This document shows, piece by piece, positions 11,801-23,800 of a stretch of 64,000 nucleotides of DNA. Both the position numbers and the translations under genes were made by a program. The DNA comes from Aphrophora alni (lineage: Eukaryota > Arthropoda > Insecta > Hemiptera > Aphrophoridae): NCBI GenBank assembly GCA_963513935.1, contig OY740768.1, forward strand, positions 13,685,993-13,749,992. Reading direction: 5' to 3'. The number at the start of each line of letters is the position of its first letter. Position 1 is the stretch's first letter. The notes beneath the pieces were generated by a model. That model was not told the DNA's origin. It saw only the letters and a program-made list of their open reading frames with translations, and did not search any database.

Positions 11801-14800
11801 CTGTCTATTTACTATGAAACAATCAGAGACAAGTTTATATTTTATAATACTTTATTCATTTAATCATAGACAATATAAAATTTACAAATTATTTGAGATC
11901 TCTTTCTCCGAGCGGGATTTCTATGGGTCAAGTTTTATTTCAATATACTTGCATATTTTTGGTTGGATTATTACATGCATCATGTTTAAAAATAATAACT
12001 TTATCTAGAAAAAAAAAACTTACAAAATTTCAATTACTATTTCTTTCAAATTTTGAGTCTTAATTTACTTCCTTAATGAATTTTTAAATTTAGGTTACTT
12101 AAAATTTCGGTTCAAGTCCATTTTCAACACAGACAATATCCAGCAAATCTCCTGTTTATCTTCCAACAATTATCAATTATTCTCTATGCACAATCCATAT
12201 TAACTTCTATTTTCCATCACAAAGAAAAGCATTAATTTTAACTTTCTTACAATGCATAATAATTGTTAAATAACAAGTAAGATTCTTACAGCAATATTTG
12301 TTATCCGTTTGAAATTTAAAAAAAAAAATTATTTATTTATTTTTTTAAATTCTTCTAAATATTTAAATTGGTTTCTAATTTTATGATCACTTTTAATTTA
12401 ATTTTGACCAAAGAATACAAAATTTAATTTAAAGAGGAAATGCGCAATAACAATTGAGTTATAAATAGGCTTGCAATTGAACAATTGCCTAATGCAATAT
12501 TGGTTTGGTACTGTAGGCCTTTGAGGTTGCCAAGTGATACTACAATGTTTTAATTCTTTAAAGTTGACCTTTAGTTTTTTGGTTTTTGCCAACTTTGGAA
12601 TGTAATTTCAATTTTAAAAGTTTCCTAAAAGGCAAATTTTTTTAAATTTATTATTATTTTACGTTATTGTGGTGTAATATCTACAGTTAAGAGAATTTTA
12701 ATTAAAGGTATTAACTTTGATATAAATAAGTAAATTAAGCATTTATTTATTATGAAGATTTTGTAAAAAATTGTTATATAAGAAATAATAGTTTGGAAAT
12801 CATATTTTAATTTTTTTATTTTCTCAGTATATACCAAACCATTCTTTCAGTCTTTACAAACATTTTCTTTCAATAAATTAAATAGTAATAATCCAAAAAT
12901 AAGACACAGTCTTTTCACTTCATTTCATTTCATATTTATTGCTGGGACATTACTACTATGAGTGGCAGAGTTATCTCTTACATTACTAAGTTAAAAAATG
13001 TAGTAGTACCATTTGCAACATTGATACATTTAAAAAAAAGAATTATTAAGGTAATGTAATATAAGATATATAATTCAACAAATGAATTAACATTACAATA
13101 CAAATATAACATAAACTAAACAAAATAAAATAAAAAGTGATGACTTATCAAAACAAATCAAGTAGTACGAGACTGTATCCAATTTTAATTCAATGAGCAA
13201 ACTCTTGGCGCATTAACTCTCTCACAGAGTAAAATGAACTAGACACCAGTAGCTGTATAAATGACTTGTAGTTTTATAAATTTTAGATATTTTGAGGAAG
13301 TGTATAAAATAATTTTACATCAGCTTGTGAACAAAGTTTACTGTATGAACATAACCTATGCTGCTTAGCACAGTAATAGTTATAAGCTTGTCAAGCAATA
13401 TAATTGTTTATATTTCTGTTGACACAATTTTCACATTTTGAATAAGTGTTTTCAATAATAATTCGAATTTGCCCCTAACCACAATCACTAGAAACTTAAT
13501 AAAACACAATTATCTGATTAATTGTTCTTTATTAATTATTTCCACTTAATGCCCTGATGTACTACATTTCGATAACATGGTTATCATCATCGGAGGGTCT
13601 TGCTTATAAACTAAATCTAACCCTACATATCTACTAATGAAATAAAATTAAACCTAAAACGATGATAACCTGAGTGCAAGCTAAAATCCCTCCCACTCCA
13701 CAGATCAGTTGACCAGTAAGGTAGAGGCTTGGGCTGGCCCTTTGTCAAGGTCATTAAGTGGAAATAAAGTGGGCATTAATGTACATCAGGGCATTAAGTG
13801 GAAATAATTAATAAAGAACAATTAATCCGATAATTGTGTTTTATTAAGTTTCTAGTGATTGTGGTTAGGGGCAAATTCGAATTATTATTGTGAATTTCAC
13901 CACAGTGTTCAACAAGATTGTATAATAAGTGTTTTATTTTATTGTTTTATCGTCTTTATTTTATACCTATTTAAAAAATAAAAAGAGGGGAACAACATAA
14001 TATATTGAAAACCTGACACTTAACAGTTGGGTTTGAACCTTTTGAGTGTTACAAGTCCAAAATGAAGTAAGCTTGACACAATTTAGACAATAGGATAGAA
14101 ATTAATAGGCTACCTAAAACAGAAACCAAAAAATTTTCTTCACGAAAATAAATATTCTGTCATACTATTTTCATTACTATTAAGGTTTAAATGTTATCAT
14201 GAATTTAGTAGGCTGGAAAATAGAAGGAGGGGGGGGCAACTTTACTGCTAAAAAGATATCATATTTTGACTGACTGCTTAAAAAATACACAGGAAATTTA
14301 CTTTAATCCCTTAGAAGGTAGCTATAAAAGTTAAAGTTAAAGCTATAAACATTAAAGTTTAATAAAGATTACATTGTGAGTGATTCAGAGTAGCAGTGTA
14401 TAGATAATAAACATAAGTTACTTTTGGTTTCTTAAAGTATTATTGTGGTATTGAAATGTTCATATTATAATTTTTGTTTGTTCATGAGCTGTGGATCTTC
14501 TGTAGTCACTTATAGACATTTATAATTCACAAATATCAAATTTGTTGTTTAAAGTAAGAAAACAGCTTTTAAAGTGAAAAATTATGTTTCTCAAATGCCA
14601 ACTATTAAAAAAAAAAAATTTATCTTGTTCTTCTGTCTGTAATATATATTTACATAAAATAATTTGTATTATACATTGATGTACTTTAAACATATTACAG
14701 GTACTGAAAAGAACTAGAATATTTAGGTGAAATTAAAAAATTTGTTTTACATCAGAATAACTTATTTTTAAGCCCTTAAAAATAAACAATTTTTAAATGA

Positions 14801-17800
14801 GCAAGACTTGTGGAATCTTCAATTACCAAAAAAAAAAAAAAAAAAAAAATTTGACAATATACATTTTATGTCTTCAAGACGACATTTTAGTGAGTGTGTC
14901 AACGTCCTCAGCTTCTAAGGACTTAATAACTGAGGAAGATGACTTGGCTATTGAAATGTCTGTCACCTTTAACAAATAAATTCTTAAGGATAAAATAAGC
15001 ACTAAGCTACAGTTTCAAGTGTATTTATTAACTTATTTAGCTACAATTGTTTCGCCTTGCGGCATCTACGGGCTAATGGTAATAGTAAGCCTCTATTATT
15101 AAGAGGCTTACTATTACCATTAGCCCGTAGATGCCGCAAGGCGAAACAATTGTAGCTAAATAAGTTAATAAATACACTTGAAACTGTAGCTTAGTGCTTA
15201 TTTTATCCTTATTATGGAGTTTCAACAAGTAGTTACTGCTGTTACAGTTAAATTAAATAAATTCTTTATGGTTCATATCTGAAAAATAGTTGGGCAAAAT
15301 CTCAGTCAGTTCACCTTAAATTATTCTAAAATATTAAGTTTAAGAAAAATTTTAATTTAAATTTTTGATTGAAGTCTACACTAGCATTTTGGATAAGGTT
15401 TTTTCAATTAAATTAATGTACTATATCGATCATGGTCTCTGGAATATGTTTTGATTTTCAAATATGTATATTAAGATTCTTTTATTCCCAAATGTACATT
15501 TGACTATCTAATAGTAGTGGTGGCTTTTTTTACCAATTGTTGCAAATAAAGAGGAAGGAGAGGTGTTGTAATAACAACCTTTTAACACAAAATCCATATT
15601 TTGTCTAATTTATAATGAATATTTTCTCTCATGAGAGTATTTGTGATTAAGTTTAGGAATGTATATGCAAATTTTATGACGTTTAGTAGTTAATTATTAA
15701 TAATACAAAAAAATGTCGAGACTGCCAAACGTTCATTTCTTGAATGAAAATCATGAATTTCTTCATGGTTATTTTTACAGCATGTTTATGTGAATGAGAG
15801 AAAGTTTGTGCATTATTGTATTCATAGACGAAATTTTCTTGCATATACAAGATATAAAAATAATCATTTTAGTTGTAGGATTTTATCCTACCTGAAATAA
15901 TAAAATCTTTTTATTAAGTTAGTCGGCTGTTAGTTGTTGTTAGTCTAAACTGATCACTATGGTAACACTAGGTATTAAACTTTGCATTTTGTGATTTTTA
16001 AAATAGGAAATTTTTAAAGTGTTAAGCGAAGTCTACATTTTTCTATTTTAGGTATAGAAAAACGTGTGTTGTTCCTGACTCCACAGTGTAGAGATATTTA
16101 TAATGAGCTTATACAAAATTATTTATTTATTTTAAAATGCTTTTAGTTTTATTCATTGTTTCACAATTTTTAAGCAGAAATAATAATTATTATAAAATTA
16201 AATAACTTAAACTTGTAATAAATAGTTTGTCGGTCTTTTGACGTAAATAGTATAATAAATACTTTTGAGTCTGGCATTATTGGATAAAAATCTAAAACAA
16301 AACATGGTGATGAAAATGCATGTAGCTCAGAATTGTTTCTTATTATTGTGTTATAATTTTGAATTAATAACTCAAGTTCAATGTATCAAATTTGCAGGCT
16401 AAAAGAATATTGTGTCTGGAAAAAACCCCAAAATTAAACTTGACTGTCATCATCAGAAGTTATATATTTTTGTCGAACCAAATTATATTTTTGTCTTTAT
16501 TACCCAAATTGTCACAGTTTGCATAACTTGTTGTGCATATGAAAAAGTTAATGCAATATCTGTGCAGCAATTATTATTAGGTAGACTATATAATATAAGC
16601 AAACAGTGCCCGTCCATAACACATATTTGTAAAGCAAAATAAAGTTTCAAATGTTTCAGGGGTGAGTTGTGATTCATGTTTGAAAGGCAATTTTCGTGGA
16701 CGTCGTTACAAGTGCTTAATTTGCTACGATTACGACTTATGTGCGACATGTTTTGAAGCTGGAGCAACAACTACGAGGCATACTACAGAACATCCAATGC
16801 AATGTATTCTCACACGCTCAGACTTTGGTAAGTTTAATATTAATGATATTCTAGGCAGTGTTCGTTGTTATATTCTAAAAATTGAATAAATAAGCATCTA
16901 CTTAACACTATATAGGAATACTCGTTTCTTGATAATAAAACGTGAGTGTAATTCAAGAATTACTGCAGTGCCTTTTTAATTTATAATTAGAAGGTTTGCT
17001 TAACCAATAAGCTATTTGGAAAGCAGGTTTTGTGGTACTTACATAGAAATTGCAGTACTCCTAAAGTGTGAAGTATTGGAGCAAAAGAAACTATTGATTT
17101 TTGATTCGTCTCTACTCGAGGAAACGCAGCGCAGGTGATTAAGCAAAGCAAGTTCTGTGCTTAATGGAGGATAGAGCCGAGTTGGTTCGATGAAAACATA
17201 GAAGTATATACAAGTTTTTTAGGCTGAGATGATTTCTAGGGGTTAAACTTAGATGTCTAGACATGATGTCTAATTCACTACTTAAATAATAGTATAAAAA
17301 ATTTAAAAAACAATAGGCTAAAAAACTCAGCATGTAACCTTATTGTAATGAACACTGTTGAGTAACTTTTTTCGAATTCACCTTAGTTTAGTCACAATCC
17401 GTCATTTTCTTTTTTACAAAAATATACTGTACCTTCAGAAATAAATAAGATATTGAGTATAATTAATTATTAATTATTAATAACTGCATTAATTAATTTT
17501 AATATTACCGTCTTAAGATTACAAATAAAACATAAAATAATTACATTTGTGCCAGCAATTTTGGTTTGGATGTGAAAATTTCATTTTTTAAATGTCATTT
17601 GTCCTATTTCACTAATAACTTAAAAATTAATATCACTTGACCATGTTTAAAAATGTTAGTCACACCCAACCCACGATAGGCCAAAAACCCAAAATTTTAA
17701 TTTATAACAAAGTTAGAGACGGTACAATGGAAATGGATTAAGATATTAAGAACAGGAACAACAAACATCATATATGAAAATGAAAATTTATTTATTTGAC

Positions 17801-20800
17801 CCTCTTTTATACATAATTTTAACAGGAAAAATTTTACAATATTATATGCTTAATAATAAAATAGACAACTGTTCACATTATAAAATGTAATACATATAAA
17901 ATAAAATTCATAATAACATAATAAACAATAATATTAATAATAATAATAATAAAAAAAAACTTCCTGCTGTATTACAAGATAATAGCAAAGGGTCACTTCA
18001 TCCCGAGGTTAAAACCTGTTTGGGATGAAATACTCTATACATTTCTAACAATATAGCTCGATGGGAGAGAAACAATGTGACCGACCAGTCCAACCCACAT
18101 ATACACACACAAATTACATTTAGAAAACTAGGATTTGGCTTTATTTGGCTTTTATATAGCACAGTTAACTGACGTGAGTTGCTGCAGGTTACAGCAACTA
18201 ATATGAAACCATCTAGAATACCTCTACGAGGCCAGTCATATGGAAAAAAGGTTTTTTTCTGGATTCAGGACAGTCTAAATTAATAAGGTCCAAATAAGAA
18301 AAAAAAACATTTAAAACATTTATTTAGACAATCACAAAAACACGGACTTAACAATTATTATTTATAAAACACTTTAATAAATATTATTGGATTTCAACTG
18401 ATGTGATTCTGTCAAATGCTTGCTGATAACTAAGGTCCTACAGTTATCACAATTATTGGATGATAGGATGTTTACTGTTTGTGTAAAACTTAAAAAGTCC
18501 TTATGTATTACATGAATCTGTTATATTTATAATGCAAACATAGATGAATTCAATTGTGATTTTTAATTTTCTAGATCTTTATTACGGTGGAGAAGCTCTT
18601 ACTGTAGAACAACCTCAGTCATTTACTTGTCCATACTGTGGGAAAATGGGATTTACGGAGAGTGCTTTACAAGAACATGTTACATGTGATCATCCAGAAA
18701 CTTCGTTTGAAGTGGTAAGTTATGGCTTTGTATTTGTTCATCTCTCTGGTCACCGATTATCACCCAGACATACAGAGATTAAACAACATACTGAAAGAAG
18801 GCTTTTAAATTCTACAAGCTTCCAACCATACCAAGAATCTTGCCACAGAACCTCCCACAGTCTTGTTTAAATAGCCCCCAAATCTGAAATGCATGTTAGT
18901 TCACCCCAAACTTCCAGACACCTTCTCCACGGTTTTTCCCATGGAATAGGCTAAGATACAAAATACATCTTCCCTACAACAACTACAATAGTTCCTCCAG
19001 TAAAAAAAAAAATTAAAATTAAAGATCATCACACATGTACAACAAAAATGTTATCTACCAACTACAGTGCAGGTTTTGTCCATATCACCAAGATGAATGG
19101 CCACAGAGAAACGAAATGCACAACATGCAGCAATCTACAACGTTGTCACTTTTGATGACAGCTTTACAACAAAAATTATAAAATCCCTCCCTCCAGAATG
19201 CAACCCCTCAGAACTAAGAAGATGGGAACTGTCATCAATGAGTCACAAAACCTTAGATAAATCATCCTTTTTTCCTCTCCCAACAGGCTTACTTAAAATT
19301 AATATAATTTTTTAAAAATTTGTTTGTGGTTCATTGTTTACAAAATATTTCAAAACTAGTATTTTATTGTGTTTTCTTATTTGTGTACTACTAGATAATA
19401 GCAAGGACCACTTTCCATGGTAAGGCTGTGTATCCTATCCATACAAAATCTAAACTGTTTAAACATACTCTAATATTTGTATTATTTCAGTTTTAGAATT
19501 AATTTGTATTTAATTATTTATTTATAAAATTTTAAGGGTAAGTTTGAAAGTTTTTTGAAATGTTATAAAAGAAATATCAATTTTACAATTAATTTTTAAT
19601 AATTTGTTCATGTGCTCAGTATACATGTACAGAGCAAGAAAGTCTGGTAATTGTAAAAAAAATTAACCTGCGGTTTTGTTAATGGTTCATGTTTCATAAC
19701 TGAAGAAATCCGTATAAATTATTTTGGACTTGGATTTAGTCCATATGCTCGTAGCCACTATAGTGGCCATACAATTAGAGAGATTTTTGAAAGTGATATT
19801 TAGATCTCTTGTTGTATCTTCATATATGAAGATACAACAAGAGATCTAAATATGTAAACAGTTTTATAATTTTATCTTTGGAGTAATTTGACATATAACA
19901 CATTCAATTATTATTGATATAGTTTATTTCGATACTTAACATTATTAATCAGTAATACACAATGTTTCAAGAGTATCATTAAACTCTTGCTAGCTTAGTA
20001 TTCAAAGACTATGTTGGAAAGAAAGGAACCAATGGATAAAATTAGGTCTTTATGGTAAAAGTATCAGAGACTATATACAAACAATTTTAGGAAAAAACAA
20101 CAGAATTATACACTTAATATAATCAGAAGCCAACACCAACTTGAACCCCAGGTCAACTAAAATAGTTAGGGTTTCAGTACCAACAGGGTAGATAACTTAT
20201 AGTTTTTTTAGGGTGAATAACTTTTATCCCCTCTTTTAAGAGTTTAGTAATGACCTTGTAGTCTTGCCTTGCGGAGGAGTTTTAACCAGAATATTTTCAA
20301 CCTTAATGTAGTGATTTTTATTTTCAATTTTTTATTAATGGAAACTATAATGCCTATATTTGCTTATTGTTTAGGCTGATAAGATGACCGTTAGATTTAT
20401 ATACAAGGCTTAATTTATTTTTAGTTTTATTATGTTTTCCCTTACCCTATTATCTTTACTTCTTTCTGATTAAATTTATGATTGATGAACCAAAAATGTT
20501 CAGCTATATTTTCAATTTATTTACTTAGGCTAATACGTTCCTTTTGTGTTCGTCAATTCTAAAATTTAGAAGTCTTTTTGTCTCGCCAATATACTAGCTG
20601 TCACATTCATATTTAATACTGTAAATAACAGTTTTTACTGCCCCGAGTGCCATTTTCAGGTTGGTTTTCGACAAGAAATAGCTTAACAGTATTTAGATTA
20701 TTGAAAGTGATATGTATTTATAATTCAACCCACATATATAAAATCTGCTGACAATCCTATGGGTGAAATAAGACGGTTATGGTTTCCATTAATAAAAACT

Positions 20801-23800
20801 AAAATTGAAAGACGTGACTACAAGGTCTTGTGTTAAACTCCTAAAGAGGCTGTTCACCCCTGTAAAACCATTAAATAACTATTTGTTGACACTTAAACCT
20901 CCCCCCTCCTTTTGTTAGTTGTCCAGTGTTCACCCTTTGTTGTGACTTTGTGTGTTAACTTGTAAACTATGTTTGTATAATATAGTCTTAGTTATTATGA
21001 AAACTCAAGCCTAGTTTAAGTCCTGGGTTCCTTTTTTAGATCACTAGTTTTAATTTTAGTTTCCAACCAAGTCCTATATTTCTTAAATTTATTAACTAAC
21101 CCTTCATTTTTGTTAATCATTAAATTTGAGTGTTATAATAATATTAATTTATTTTCAGGTATGTCCAGTTTGTGCAGCATTGCCTGGTGGTGACCCAAAT
21201 TTAGTAACCGATGACTTTGCAGGTCATTTAACACTAGAACACCGTAGTGGACCTCGGGATCTCATATCCTTTCTGATATCCTTTGCACTACTTTTCTGCA
21301 TTTACATTAACACTGGTAGCATAATTAGATGTTTACATTATTAAGTATAATGGTTTTCTAATCAAGTAAGATACTTACTTGTAGCATGTGTATTTATCTG
21401 AGGCTTTGTAAAACATTACCATGATGCATAATCATTGCAGTTGTGGGTGCTTTCACATCATCTCAACTGGAATATAAACATTTCACACTATTTTATTATT
21501 ATTATTATTTTTAAATTGATTAGTAATAATACTATAAATCCTTTATTTTGTCAGCAGATCCTGTCGTGTGTTATCACTACAATACACTGTCAACTTTACT
21601 AGGAGGAGGTCCATAATAAAAATTCCAACACCACAGTTTCGCCATACACTGCTGGCTTCGTCAGGTGCAGATATGTCACTTTATACAACACTATATAATA
21701 CAATTAAACATTTATCAACGGTAATAAAAGTTCAATAAAGATGTGATCTTATAGTCATGTCCGCTCTACTTCCAGCTGGATTATTTATGGTGGATTCGGC
21801 TTGGGAGTAAGAGCCATACGACACATGACTATTTATTATCGTTACAATACATGTTCAATTGTACTGCATCGTGTGTTAAGTGTTGTGTACAGAGTAAATG
21901 TTTAAGTGACATATCTACAGTTGATGAAGCCGGTTATGTAGTTTCTTATTAAAACACAACTTACAAAAACAAGGTATAATAATTACCCTGCCGTTCAATG
22001 ATGTGAGTTAACTTGTAATTAAAATTAAAGTACAACTTTTTGTTATTGAACATAAAATAATATTATGTGGCAATAATTTCTTAATGAATTCTTGTCCTAT
22101 TTCTGGCAGATGACTGAAGTTATCACTATGATCACAATCCTCTGCCAGAATGGGTTTCTGTTTGTTTTTTCCTTTTTTTAAAGTTGGTCACTGTATTAAA
22201 TAGAGTTGGATGCAAAATTTAATTTCTCGTTTGTAATCAGTTTGGGTTTGTTTTGTATTATGTGTAGATCTAGTATTCTTTTAAGATATTTCTTTAATGA
22301 TGTGCTTTATTTTGGATTATTAAGTATTGTTAAGTTCTTGTCAATATTGATATAACATGGTTTACATTAATAATGTGTTAAACGTAATTGAATTTATGTT
22401 TCTGAAATATTTTTTTTAATGTGTGGAGCAGTAGCTTTGTATAAAGGATCATCCAATTTGATTTATGATTTAGTATCCTAGCTTAAAGAACAAAAATAAT
22501 AACAACAAATGGAAGGCCACTCTAGCAAAGGTCTTAAATTATTCCTACATAACAAAACGCAAATTATTTGTGAGATATAAAACAAGACTTTTAATTTTAG
22601 TGTACAATATAAATATATTCTGTTATGTACGGCAACACAATGCTGTAGTATAAATAAGTAGTTTTTAACTCACCTTGGGGGGGGGGGTCTATTCCTTAGT
22701 TAACTACATAAGTTTTGCTACATTATCAGGGCTTCAAGAAACATTAAAAACACATTACACATCTATACAGGGTGATCAACTCAAGATGGCCACTAATTAC
22801 AACTAATTGGTGAACATTCCCTACTTTTCTTAGGATTAACCAAGTTTTGAAAAGTTGTCGCCATTTTCTATAATGCCACCCAACTTAATTATTTTTTAAT
22901 AGCAATACTATGGTGTTTATGGATGGAACTTGTAAGATTAATATTTTGATAAACAATCGTTTAGAATTTACGACTCATGAAAGATTGGAAATTTATTATA
23001 TACTCAATTGTTAGGTAATAATTGATTCAGTGTTTTAAATTTTGTTTATCTTCAATTATGAGGTAAAAATATAATTTCCTACAGCATATAACATCAACAG
23101 ACTATTTGAGTGTGTAGACTAGAAGTGTATTTTGTTGAATTATTTTAATTCTAGGGGTATATAAAAACCGTTTGTATTGTGATCACATTCAAACTAGTAT
23201 TAATTTCAGGCTTAATGAATACATATCAGGTGTAGTTGATAAACTATTTTAAGATAGAATGCTTTAATAAAGTACATTTTTAATCACTCAAGTAGCCTGT
23301 CTGCCTTATTTTATCTAGGATATATATTTTTTCCCCAAATTTAGGACAAAAAAATAATTTAAAGTGCACTAAAAATTGAGAAAATAATTAATTTCCAATC
23401 TTTCATAGGTCGTAGATTCTAAATGATTGGGTTGATCAACAAATACCCCAAAATATTGAAGTCATAAAATTACATGTTCTACTCAAAATGGAGCGATTTT
23501 TCAAAATTTGAATAACATATTTTTTAATGTCATTAAAAAGTAGGTTTGATTCCCATTTAAAGTTTATTTTTATCTCTTGTATTTTTAGAGATTCTTATGG
23601 TGGCCATCTTGAGTTGATCACTCTGTATAAAGACACACTGGTCATGATTTGAAGCTCCCAGACACAACCGAATCCGAACATTTACTCACTGATAACAAGG
23701 AACAGATCTATCCACATATCAAACAATGAGATGATTCCCATTACAGAGATTTAATTTAAAATACATTCCCTGTTATTCCCTTGAAAATCTCTTGTACGCT

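Larger units (their letters stand above)
2398..16659 (+). other. KCMF1 intron 1 (14.3 kb)
   Basis: No other gene is visible. It holds a pyrimidine satellite, hairpin elements near 4.8, 6.3, 7.4, 13.5-13.9 and 15.0-15.2 kb, a piggyBac-like fossil at 8.3-10.7 kb, (TA)n tracts and dispersed-repeat pieces, each listed separately. The remainder, including about 10.7-13.4 kb and 15.3-16.6 kb, is plain AT-rich sequence. Confidence 0.7.

Noticed and set aside
13560..13600. Functional hammerhead ribozyme
   Set aside because: The core-like CCGATGA and GAAA surround a good hairpin, but there is an extra base before the stem, U4 is changed, and stems I and III are not evident.
16412..16770. Overlapping frames on both strands before the ZZ exon
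   Set aside because: The minus-strand frame is partly a shadow of the KCMF1 exon and the plus-strand one is intron sequence ending before the acceptor.
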